A stretch of 12,790 nt of DNA from positions 1-12,790 of the forward strand of contig CAZHYM010000018.1 in NCBI GenBank assembly GCA_964536785.1. The letters run 5' to 3'. Positions 7,320 through 12,790 of this stretch are shown piece by piece. Position 1 is the first letter of the stretch; each line of letters starts with the position of its first letter. This stretch comes from CAZHYM01 sp964536785. Its GTDB lineage: Bacteria; Patescibacteriota; Saccharimonadia; Saccharimonadales; Saccharimonadaceae. The notes below the pieces were generated by a model. The model did not search any database and was not told where the DNA came from. It was given only the letters and a program-made list of their open reading frames with translations. The position numbers and the translations under genes were made by a program.

Positions 7320-8273
7320 ATGGATAACGAAAAAAGAATTGTTGTGGCGCTTGGTGGAAATGCGCTGTCCGAAGACGGAAAAGCATCAGCTGCTGATCAA
7401 CTTCATGTTGCGATGCAGACTGCTAAAAAATTAAGTAAACTTATAAAAAGCGGGCATCAGTTAGCGATTGTTCATGGTAATGGACCCCAAATAGGGAATA
7501 TCATACTGCACGAGGAAGCAATCAATACGCCTCAGGTTCCAACAATGCCAATCGATGTTTGTGGAGCAATGAGTCAGGGCCAGATTGGCTACTGGCTTCA
7601 GAACGCTCTTAAAAATACCTTGATGGCTGATGGCTCAAGGAATCAAACTGTGGCTAGCGTGGTGACTCAAGTGGTTGTTGACCCAGCCGATCCAGCCTGT
7701 AGCAATCCCTCCAAACCAATTGGGCCATTTTATCAGGTAGAAGCTGAAGCAAAAGCTATCGCGGCTGAACGAGGCTTCATGGTCAAGGAAGACGCTGGAA
7801 GAGGCTGGCGAAGAGTCATCGCTTCCCCTAAGCCGATTAATATAGTTGAAGCAGATTTTATCAAAAATTCTCTTGAGTCTGGGGCGGTAGTCATATCAAC
7901 AGGAGGTGGAGGCATACCAGTTAAAATCGAAAATAATCAGATTGTTGGTGTCGAAGCTGTAATTGATAAAGATTTTGCGGCTGCTAAGCTAGCAGAATTA
8001 ATTGATGCAGACGTTTTGATAATTTTAACGGCCGTCGATGCAGTTAAGATTAATTACGGTAAGCCAAATGAGCAAGCGATTAACAGGATGAGCGTCAAAC
8101 AAGCGCGTGATTTCATCGCTCAAGGACAGTTCGCTGAGGGAAGTATGTTGCCAAAGATAGAAGCTGCCATTAGATTTGTTGAGTCGTCTAAAGAGCGATT
8201 CACTTTGATTACCTCACCTGATAAACTTGAGGAAGCACTAGCTGGTCAAACCGGCAGTATTATTACGATTTAA
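7320..8273 (+). CDS. arcC: Carbamate kinase
   Basis: Final, energy-yielding step: carbamoyl phosphate plus ADP gives ATP and carbamate, which breaks down to ammonia and CO2. The 317 residues match the family. Motifs in order: ALGGNAL (10-16), HGNGPQIGN (52-60), SQGQIGYWLQ (85-94), KPIGPFY (132-138), EDAGRGWRRV (157-166), the phosphate loop STGGGGIPV (193-201), EAVIDKDFAAAKLAE (212-226), LTAVD (236-240) and GSMLPKIEAA (274-283). I start at ATG 7320: an in-frame TTG at 7302 lies upstream of the TATAAT box and would add six unlikely residues. arcC follows the DDAH pair rather than arcAB directly, and its own promoter could let it be expressed separately from the rest. Confidence 0.96.
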   Translation: MDNEKRIVVALGGNALSEDGKASAADQLHVAMQTAKKLSKLIKSGHQLAIVHGNGPQIGNIILHEEAINTPQVPTMPIDVCGAMSQGQIGYWLQNALKNTLMADGSRNQTVASVVTQVVVDPADPACSNPSKPIGPFYQVEAEAKAIAAERGFMVKEDAGRGWRRVIASPKPINIVEADFIKNSLESGAVVISTGGGGIPVKIENNQIVGVEAVIDKDFAAAKLAELIDADVLIILTAVDAVKINYGKPNEQAINRMSVKQARDFIAQGQFAEGSMLPKIEAAIRFVESSKERFTLITSPDKLEEALAGQTGSIITI

Positions 8274-8417
8274 TTCCACAGTTTAATCACACTTTACCCA
8301 CAGCTGAAGCCTGGGGACTTGATTGAGCTTTGAGTTTTTGGTAAACTTATTCTTACGCCTTTTTAAAGTGACTAAGGTCGAAAAAGACAGGCGAATAATT
8401 AACAAGGAGTAAACTCC

Positions 8418-8510
8418 ATGTCCATAGCTGTCGAATATGTGTCTTCTAGACGCAAAAAGATCGCAGTAGATGTGGTGCCTGCCGAATGGCAACTTTACTT
8501 GCACTGTTAG
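8418..8510 (+). CDS. Possible 30-residue small protein
   Basis: An ATG preceded at 8 nt by a strong AAGGAG ribosome site opens a 30-codon frame ending in TAG. The product is mixed: an Arg/Lys patch (SSRRKK, 9-14), then VAL-type hydrophobics, one Trp and a C-terminal Cys. No family is recognised. The stop codon sits within the 7-bp hairpin at 8499-8515. It lies at the tail of the arginine block in the same direction, just before the terminator, so it could be its last cistron. The ribosome site is the main support; with so short a frame, chance is a real alternative. Confidence 0.35.
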   Translation: MSIAVEYVSSRRKKIAVDVVPAEWQLYLHC

Positions 8511-8550
8511 TGCAAAAAGTTAATTAGTGTAATGTGTATATAAAAAAATA

Positions 8551-8580
8551 AATAACCCCAAGGCACCGGGGTTATTTTAT
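8551..8580. terminator. Bidirectional intrinsic terminator
   Basis: AAATAACCCC (8551-8560) and GGGGTTATTT (8569-8578) form a 10-bp stem around an 8-nt loop. The T-rich tail TTTTATTTG serves the plus strand; the A-rich stretch before the stem (8543-8549) gives a T-run on the minus strand. It separates the arginine block from the convergent dsbA-like gene and should serve both. Confidence 0.8.
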
Positions 8581-8593
8581 TTGTTGGCTATAT

Positions 8594-9256
8594 CTATTTA
8601 AGTTTTGAATCGATTAACTTATAAAGTTCAGTCTGGTTTGACCAGAGGTCTGAACTGATTTTCTCACCGTCAATAATAAAGGTTGGGGTTTCGTTGATAT
8701 TTTCTAACTTTGCTAGAGCCGTATCAAATTTTATTTTTTGAGCGATTTGCTCTGATTTGATATCTGAATTGTACTTTTCCATATCTAGACCTAATTCGGC
8801 AGCATAGTTTGCAAATAGTTGGTCACGATTTTTTGTCTCGTTAGTCCAAGCGAACTGATTGCTGTACAGAGTTTTATTCATTTCCCAAAACTTACCTTGT
8901 TTGTTGGCAGCCTCGGCCGCAGCCGCAGCAGCCTTGGCGTTGTTGTGGCCAGGTAGAGGGAAATGGCGATAGATAAGCGCTACTTTACCTTCATATTTTT
9001 CGACTACTTTGCCCATCAGGTTAGAGGCTTCAGCGCAAGCTGGGCACTGGAAATCGGCGTATTCAAAAATTAACACCTTAGCGTCTTTTGAACCGAGCAC
9101 ATGGTCTTCAATGTTTCCGTTTCGTTCGCTAGCCATAATGATTTGCTCACGCTTGACGTCATCAACATTTAGCTGATTTTTTGAGCCTGTATAAATCAGT
9201 CCGCCAACTGCCGCTACTGCTAAAATTCCAAAAATTATCCAAGTTTTCTTATTCAT
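8594..9256 (-). CDS. Membrane-anchored DsbA-family thiol-disulfide oxidoreductase
   Basis: Thioredoxin-fold protein of the DsbA / thioredoxin_4 type, probably introducing or isomerising disulfides in exported proteins outside the membrane. The 220 residues comprise a short Lys-rich N-terminus, a hydrophobic anchor (about 6-23), then the catalytic domain. FEYADFQCPAC holds the redox pair Cys71-x-x-Cys74 (Pro-Ala between), followed by the helical insert with an Ala-rich run (108-117), and the cis-Pro loop ETPTF (Pro191). ATG 9256 is preceded by a TGGAG ribosome site and a full promoter. The window's exported proteins carry paired cysteines (RCC1 protein, 879 gene, 11638 gene) and are plausible clients. 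No DsbB or VKOR partner is in view. Confidence 0.92.
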   Translation of the reverse strand: MNKKTWIIFGILAVAAVGGLIYTGSKNQLNVDDVKREQIIMASERNGNIEDHVLGSKDAKVLIFEYADFQCPACAEASNLMGKVVEKYEGKVALIYRHFPLPGHNNAKAAAAAAEAANKQGKFWEMNKTLYSNQFAWTNETKNRDQLFANYAAELGLDMEKYNSDIKSEQIAQKIKFDTALAKLENINETPTFIIDGEKISSDLWSNQTELYKLIDSKLK

Positions 9257-9280
9257 TTTTACTCCATTTAAGTAATGTCT

Positions 9281-9309
9281 ATTTTAGTCTAAAAAGCTAT
9301 TGTTTTCAA
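9281..9309 (-). promoter_or_regulatory. Promoter of the dsbA-like gene
   Basis: On the minus strand TTGAAA (9304-9309) and TAAAAT (9281-9286) are spaced by exactly 17 nt, a near-consensus housekeeping promoter. The leader would be about 18 nt and includes the TGGAG ribosome site. It is divergent from, and almost abuts, the promoter of the 9331 gene. Confidence 0.65.
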
Positions 9310-9315
9310 CCGCTG

Positions 9316-9324
9316 TGATACAAT
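9316..9324 (+). promoter_or_regulatory. Extended -10, leaderless-type promoter of the CBS gene
   Basis: TGaTACAAT, with the hexamer at 9319-9324, ends 6 nt before ATG 9331. No ribosome site is present, so the message is predicted to be leaderless or nearly so. Confidence 0.5.
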
Positions 9325-9330
9325 TAAAAT

Positions 9331-10257
9331 ATGAATTATTTTCTGTCTATCTTAATAATTATTTTGATTTTGATAGTAGAATCTTGGTCGGGGATAAAAA
9401 ATGATTTTTCCAGTTGGCAACTCCGTAAAAAAGAGCAGGCAAAGGATTCAAAAAAAGCAAAATTAGACTTGGATCGGCTTAAATATCGAGCTTCGGTGGT
9501 AACGCTTCAGATTTTTATCTTACTTATACTTTATGTCGGAATTTATAGCCTTACGAATAAAATGCAAATCAAACCGCTCGATCGGTTCTTGCTAGTAGTT
9601 GGATTGTTTTTATCATCAAATTTAATTGCCAAAACAAAGTTTCTTTCAGCCAAAGTGAATAGTTGGTATAAAATTATTGAACCGAAATTGTATAGTTTCT
9701 TTAGGCTATTTAACCGAGTCAATAGCTATTTAAGCTTGACTTCTTTGTCTAACTTAGCGAGTTTTGCCCAGCGAGATAACATCGACTCGCTCGATGAGCT
9801 AAATTTTTTGATCGAAAACTCTCCTCACGTAATTAACGATTCACAGGCTAAAGCGATTGCCTCGAGCTTAGGCTTTTTTGATAAAAAAATCAAAGACGTT
9901 ATGGTTGAGATCGATGAGGTTTTCTCGGTTGAGCCCGATGATATTTTGGGTCCGCTCAGGATTGATGAACTTCATAAGACTGGCCATAGCAATTTCCCGG
10001 TAATGACCGAGAATAACCATATTATCGGGATGATAGACATTCACCAGTTGGCAAATTTAGAAGTTCGAGACACTCTAAAGGCTAGGGATTTGATGCGCAA
10101 GGAAATGCTGAAATTAAGTCAAAACGACTTACTTGAGACGGCATTGTCTGAGATGATTCAAAGTAAAACTTTTATAGCTATCGTTGAAAATCGCCAATCT
10201 CAACCAGTTGGAATTATTTCGATTAAAGACATCATTCCTGAGTTACTCGGTCACTAG
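9331..10257 (+). CDS. Membrane protein with a CBS-domain pair (CNNM/CorC-like layout)
   Basis: The 308-residue protein begins with a hydrophobic helix (1-19), followed by a basic cytoplasmic-looking stretch (31-53, many Lys) and two further TM helices (about 56-74 and 85-102). A soluble C-terminal half contains two CBS motifs, about 188-245 (FFDKKIKDVMVEIDEVFSVEPDD through NNHIIGMIDIHQL) and 251-308 (ending VGIISIKDIIPELL). The phrase 'DKKIKDVMV' is typical of CNNM/CorC/hemolysin-C proteins implicated in divalent cation efflux, where the CBS pair binds adenine nucleotides. The transmembrane part is shorter and less typical than the usual CNNM domain, so ion transport is uncertain. The start is fixed by the -10 box 6 nt upstream. 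aspS follows 43 bp later with its own promoter. Confidence 0.75.
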   Translation: MNYFLSILIIILILIVESWSGIKNDFSSWQLRKKEQAKDSKKAKLDLDRLKYRASVVTLQIFILLILYVGIYSLTNKMQIKPLDRFLLVVGLFLSSNLIAKTKFLSAKVNSWYKIIEPKLYSFFRLFNRVNSYLSLTSLSNLASFAQRDNIDSLDELNFLIENSPHVINDSQAKAIASSLGFFDKKIKDVMVEIDEVFSVEPDDILGPLRIDELHKTGHSNFPVMTENNHIIGMIDIHQLANLEVRDTLKARDLMRKEMLKLSQNDLLETALSEMIQSKTFIAIVENRQSQPVGIISIKDIIPELLGH

Positions 10258-10266
10258 AGTACATTG

Positions 10267-10275
10267 TGATAAAAT
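10267..10275 (+). promoter_or_regulatory. Extended -10 promoter of aspS
   Basis: TGaTAAAAT, nearly the same string as the extended -10 of the preceding gene (both TGTGATAnAATTAA). The start would fall near 10282, giving a leader of about 19 nt with only a weak purine stretch before ATG 10301. Confidence 0.45.
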
Positions 10276-10300
10276 TAACTTAGTAAAGTGAGATAAGATT

Positions 10301-11620
10301 ATGAATAGGACATTAGTTAGAGATATATTAGAACATGCTGACGAGCGAATTTTAGTTAAAGGTTGGCTACACAAAAAGAGATTATTGGGCGGATTAAATT
10401 TTATCACCGTTCGAGATAGAAGCGGGCTTGTACAAAGTCTGATTGAAGATAAAGCCGAGCTAGAGAAGTTACGCGGTATGCAGATAGGGACCGTAGTGGC
10501 GTTTGAAGGCTTGGTGAAACTCGACGAGCGAGCGCCAGGTGGAGCTGAACTTCATGAAGTTAAAGTAGAGGTATTGACGCCAGTTGTAGCTGAACCACCA
10601 ATTGAAATTGATAAACCGATTTCGCATAAATCAGAGCACTTAGATACGCTATGTGAGTATAGAGTTTTGAATATTCGAAACATGCAGGAGCAGAAAATAT
10701 TTAAAGTTCGATCTAACCTCGTTCAGAATATCCGAAAATTTTTAATCGATAATGAATTTGTTGAAATTGATACGCCAAAATTATTGGCCGGAGCAACAGA
10801 GGGCGGTGCAGAAGTTTTTAAACTTGATTATTTTGGCAAAGAAGCAACTTTGGCGCAAAGCCCGCAATTTTATAAGCAGATTATGGTAGGGGCGTTTGAA
10901 CGTGTTTTTGAAATCGGCCATTCCTATCGGGCCGAACCTAGTGCCACCACTAGGCACTTGACTGAACTAACTATGCTCGACATAGAAATGGGTTTTGTAG
11001 AAAATCATGATGAAGTGCTGAACATGGTGGGAGCTATGACGATGTACGCTCTCAAGAGTACTTATGAGCAAATGGCTGAAGAGTTGAAGAGTTTGAATGC
11101 ACCTGAACTCAAACTGCCTGCTAACGCGAGTGAAATTCCGCGATTTTCGATTGCTGAAATCCACGAATTATACGAAAAGCATACTAAAATCAAGCCAGAA
11201 GATCCAAAAGATTTAACCCCAGACGAAGAGCGATTCATTGCAGAGCATGCCCGTAAGCAATTTGGCAGTGATTTAGTTTTTGCTGTTAAGTTCCCAAAAG
11301 TGGCTGGTAAGTTCTATCATAAATTCGATGACGACCATGAAGTAGTTTTCTGGGGAGATTTAATTTATCGAGGCGTTGAAATTGCGACATGTCCACTGCG
11401 AGAAGAAAATTATGAAAAGATGATTAGCCAGATGGAAAAAGCTGGGCTTGACGTAAATCACGATGGCTACAAATACTATTTGCAAGCTTTTAAATTCGGT
11501 TTGCCAAAGCACGGTGGTTGCGGATTTGGAATTGATCGCTTGGCCCAAAAGACAATCGGTCTTGCAAATGTCAAAGAAGCGGTGCTATTTCCACGAGACA
11601 TCAACCGCTTGACGCCCTAG
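10301..11620 (+). CDS. aspS: Aspartyl-tRNA synthetase, archaeal type, probably non-discriminating
   Basis: Class IIb synthetase charging tRNA(Asp), and probably tRNA(Asn), with aspartate. At 439 residues it is the short archaeal/eukaryal form, lacking the GAD insertion that brings bacterial AspRS to about 590. The N-terminal OB-fold anticodon domain (about 1-105) includes GWLHKKRLLGG. Catalytic motif 1 is near 137-161, motif 2 near 201-229 (RVFEIGHSYRAE...TRHLTE) and motif 3 is HGGCGFGIDRL (404-414). AQSPQFYKQ (185-193) is typical of this group. His24, and Pro79 in the RAPGG loop, align by eye with the residues linked to relaxed anticodon reading in non-discriminating enzymes, so a GatCAB amidotransferase would be expected elsewhere. 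An odd detail is RGVEIATCPLR where relatives usually have a Ser/Gly-rich segment. Confidence 0.92.
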   Translation: MNRTLVRDILEHADERILVKGWLHKKRLLGGLNFITVRDRSGLVQSLIEDKAELEKLRGMQIGTVVAFEGLVKLDERAPGGAELHEVKVEVLTPVVAEPPIEIDKPISHKSEHLDTLCEYRVLNIRNMQEQKIFKVRSNLVQNIRKFLIDNEFVEIDTPKLLAGATEGGAEVFKLDYFGKEATLAQSPQFYKQIMVGAFERVFEIGHSYRAEPSATTRHLTELTMLDIEMGFVENHDEVLNMVGAMTMYALKSTYEQMAEELKSLNAPELKLPANASEIPRFSIAEIHELYEKHTKIKPEDPKDLTPDEERFIAEHARKQFGSDLVFAVKFPKVAGKFYHKFDDDHEVVFWGDLIYRGVEIATCPLREENYEKMISQMEKAGLDVNHDGYKYYLQAFKFGLPKHGGCGFGIDRLAQKTIGLANVKEAVLFPRDINRLTP

Positions 11621-11625
11621 TACTG

Positions 11626-11631
11626 TATAAT
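11626..11631 (+). promoter_or_regulatory. Leaderless-type -10 box (TATAAT) of the 11638 gene
   Basis: A perfect TATAAT ends 6 nt before ATG 11638, within the 17-bp gap after aspS. A TTGACG at 11609-11614 is too close to serve as a normal -35. No ribosome site precedes the ATG. Confidence 0.55.
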
Positions 11632-11637
11632 AGCAAT

Positions 11638-12162
11638 ATGAAATATTTTCGGCTAATAACTTTAGGAATAATCCTGAGTTTTGTCATTGCGCTTCCAAGT
11701 TTTGCGCGCGCAGAAGAAAATGCTGTTGATATGTCACCGACGTATCGAGCTGTTAGCGCTAATTGCTCAATCTTGAAAACGACAATAAAGCAGGTCGAGA
11801 TTAATGACTCTGTTTATCGTGTCAACTTCGGTAGAAATTATGAGCTAATACTAAAAAACGTGATGATTCCGGCTAACGCTAGATTGGTTTCTCAAGGCTA
11901 CAATGCCAGCGATTTAATAATCATCTCATTTAACCTAGAAAGCGAATTGCAAAGTTTTCGTGATATGTATTTAGTCCACAAAAACAACTTATCTGATTTG
12001 GCTAACGAAGATTGTAGCGATACGCCTGATCGATTCTATTCAGATCTAGGAGTTGTTAGAACAGACAAGCGAAATTTGAGAGCCCAATTGGAGAAAATGT
12101 ATCAATTAGCCAGTGATTATAAGCTAAAACTGGGAGAAGTGTTAAATAATGGACCAAAATAA
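11638..12162 (+). CDS. Secreted protein of unknown function with two cysteines
   Basis: The 174-residue protein has a textbook signal peptide: MKYFR, a hydrophobic core (6-20), and cleavage probably after SFARA (25). The mature part is largely helical and charged, with a Cys at 43 (ANCSILK) and one at 126 (EDCSDTP), a likely disulfide. The motif sequence NCSILK...RVNFGRNYELILKNVM with a later LESELQSFR and a C-terminal heptad-like helix (143-170) resembles, from memory, exported proteins that recur in Saccharibacteria; I know no function. The start is set by the TATAAT box 6 nt upstream. Its 3' end overlaps the next gene by 14 bp, so the two are probably translated together and may act as a pair at the cell surface. 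Confidence 0.75.
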   Translation: MKYFRLITLGIILSFVIALPSFARAEENAVDMSPTYRAVSANCSILKTTIKQVEINDSVYRVNFGRNYELILKNVMIPANARLVSQGYNASDLIIISFNLESELQSFRDMYLVHKNNLSDLANEDCSDTPDRFYSDLGVVRTDKRNLRAQLEKMYQLASDYKLKLGEVLNNGPK

Positions 12163-12556
12163 TAAGTTATTTAATAAAGACCTCGGGTCGTTAACAGACT
12201 GGTTTGATAATTTAGAACTGCCTTTTAACCGGTTTTACCTCTTTCTGACTGGCGTTATCCTTATCTCAGGATTGCTGGGCCTGGTTAGTTTTAGAATGTA
12301 TCAGTTAAGCGGAGCAGAAGCGTTAGATTTGAGTCGCCCGGGCTATCAGACAGCTAGTAAGCAAACTAAAGTTATTGAAACAGAGCCAAAAATCAACCAG
12401 ATTGGTCAAATTGATAATAAATTCAAAACCGAAGTAGGCAAAAGCTTTGATTTTTATTACAAAAAGTTAGAACTAAAAAACGCTTTCTCGGGGGAACTAT
12501 TAACCGATGAATCTCTGGGCTTGCCTAAAATTATCGAACCAGTCGCGACTCCCTAA
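12149..12556 (+). CDS. Single-pass membrane protein of unknown function
   Basis: The 135 residues contain an N-terminal cytoplasmic-type segment (1-27, with DWFDNLELPFNRF), one TM helix (about 28-48, FLTGVILISGLLGLVSF) and a polar tail (50-135) with no recognised domain. The ATG overlaps the upstream secreted-protein gene by 14 bp in another frame, preceded by a GGGAGAAG ribosome site about 11 nt away, which implies translational coupling. Its 3' end overlaps the convergent Mur ligase gene by 26 bp. The pairing of one secreted and one anchored product suggests they cooperate outside or at the membrane, but nothing shows how. Confidence 0.7.
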   Translation: MDQNNKLFNKDLGSLTDWFDNLELPFNRFYLFLTGVILISGLLGLVSFRMYQLSGAEALDLSRPGYQTASKQTKVIETEPKINQIGQIDNKFKTEVGKSFDFYYKKLELKNAFSGELLTDESLGLPKIIEPVATP

Positions 12557-12790
12557 TAAAGGAGTCTAGAGTGCCGGCGGACATCATCACAACCAAGTTG
12601 TTCTGGCTTAGTTCTGAAGATATGCTTTCGATTAGATCGTCGTTTAGGTTGGCTGTAATGGCTTGAGGAATGTTTTTTGTTAGATCGATAGGGGTTAGTG
12701 TTGCCAAGGAAGGGTCTTCACGCGCTAAATAGGTTGGTAGCCAGTAAATTTTGTCGGCTTCTTTGAAGGCATCTGGGTAGAGATAATGAA
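12531..12790 (-). CDS. Mur ligase C-terminal part, MurC-like (runs off the window edge)
   Basis: The last 85 residues are visible, ending in TAA at 12531-12533. FKEADKIYWLPTYLAREDPSL corresponds to the MurC/Mpl C-terminal domain segment (a DADEVYLLDIYPAREDP-like string). NNLVVMMSAGTLDSFIRE matches the final strand-Gly turn usually read as VLLMGAGDI. UDP-N-acetylmuramate-alanine ligase adds the first residue of the peptidoglycan stem peptide in the cytoplasm. With the catalytic centre outside the window, MurC versus another Mur ligase cannot be settled. It is convergent with, and overlaps by 26 bp, the single-pass membrane protein gene; no convincing terminator lies between. Confidence 0.6.
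   Translation of the reverse strand, partial: HYLYPDAFKEADKIYWLPTYLAREDPSLATLTPIDLTKNIPQAITANLNDDLIESISSELSQNNLVVMMSAGTLDSFIRESRLVR

Larger units (their letters stand above)
8274..8593. other. Spacer between arcC and the dsbA-like gene
   Basis: Apart from the small ORF candidate at 8418-8510, a 7-bp perfect hairpin TTGCACT-GTT-AGTGCAA (8499-8515) over its stop codon, and the terminator at 8551-8580, nothing is recognised. The first 140 bp show no convincing promoter, tRNA or known RNA. An opposite-strand frame across most of it has no ribosome site and is not supported. Confidence 0.5.

Noticed and set aside
8293..8302. TTTACCCACA as a DnaA box or replication origin hint
   Set aside because: Single imperfect match to TTATCCACA, with no further boxes, AT-rich unwinding region or dnaA/dnaN nearby.
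8283..8504. 73-codon minus-strand frame
   Set aside because: No ribosome site, no recognisable domain or signal, odd composition, and it lies opposite a spacer with better plus-strand signals.
1499..11620. Recoded genetic code (TGA as glycine)
   Set aside because: Long frames of conserved enzymes contain no in-frame TGA and have Gly at GG-rich motifs encoded by GGN; the standard code fits.
12547..12566. GACTCC...GGAGTC hairpin as terminator between the convergent genes
   Set aside because: Only six base pairs, an 8-nt loop and no T-run on either strand.

Overview
The window looks like a chromosomal segment of a Candidatus Saccharibacteria (TM7 / Patescibacteria) relative or a close Gram-positive-type CPR bacterium. 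This is inference, based on: an archaeal-type aspartyl-tRNA synthetase in a bacterial context; several short exported or single-pass proteins with no recognised family; a membrane-anchored DsbA-like oxidoreductase; a Mur ligase fragment; -10 boxes lying directly on start codons (leaderless-type promoters); and an arginine deiminase cluster, which I recall being reported from host-associated Saccharibacteria. The code is standard: long frames contain no in-frame TGA, so it is not a TGA=Gly Gracilibacteria/Absconditabacteria. All 14 visible stop codons, including a tentative small ORF, are TAA or TAG.

Layout. 1-730 (-): 5' part of an exported RCC1-repeat protein, running off the left edge. 879-1430 (+): anchored extracytoplasmic protein of unknown function, divergent from the RCC1 gene across a compact promoter region with a perfect dyad. 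1499-8273 (+): arginine catabolism block arcA - arcB - YfcC-type transporter - two tandem DDAH-like genes - arcC. 8274-8593: spacer with a possible 30-residue ORF and a bidirectional terminator. 8594-9256 (-): DsbA-like protein. 9331-10257 (+): membrane CBS-pair protein. 10301-11620 (+): aspS. 11638-12162 and 12149-12556 (+): overlapping pair of secreted and single-pass unknown proteins. 12531-12790 (-): C-terminus of a MurC-type ligase.

How the genes work together. ArcA converts arginine to citrulline and ammonia. ArcB phosphorolyses citrulline to ornithine and carbamoyl phosphate. ArcC uses carbamoyl phosphate to make ATP. The YfcC carrier probably exchanges external arginine for ornithine. 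The two DDAH-like amidinohydrolases sit between transporter and kinase; if they are true dimethylargininases they would feed citrulline from methylated arginines into ArcB, widening the fuel supply. This twin-DDAH arrangement is the most interesting biology here.

The transporter gene is not really broken. A 100-N scaffold gap is flanked by an exact 55-bp direct repeat. Removing one copy plus the Ns restores a single 551-codon frame, so the apparent split is an assembly artefact.
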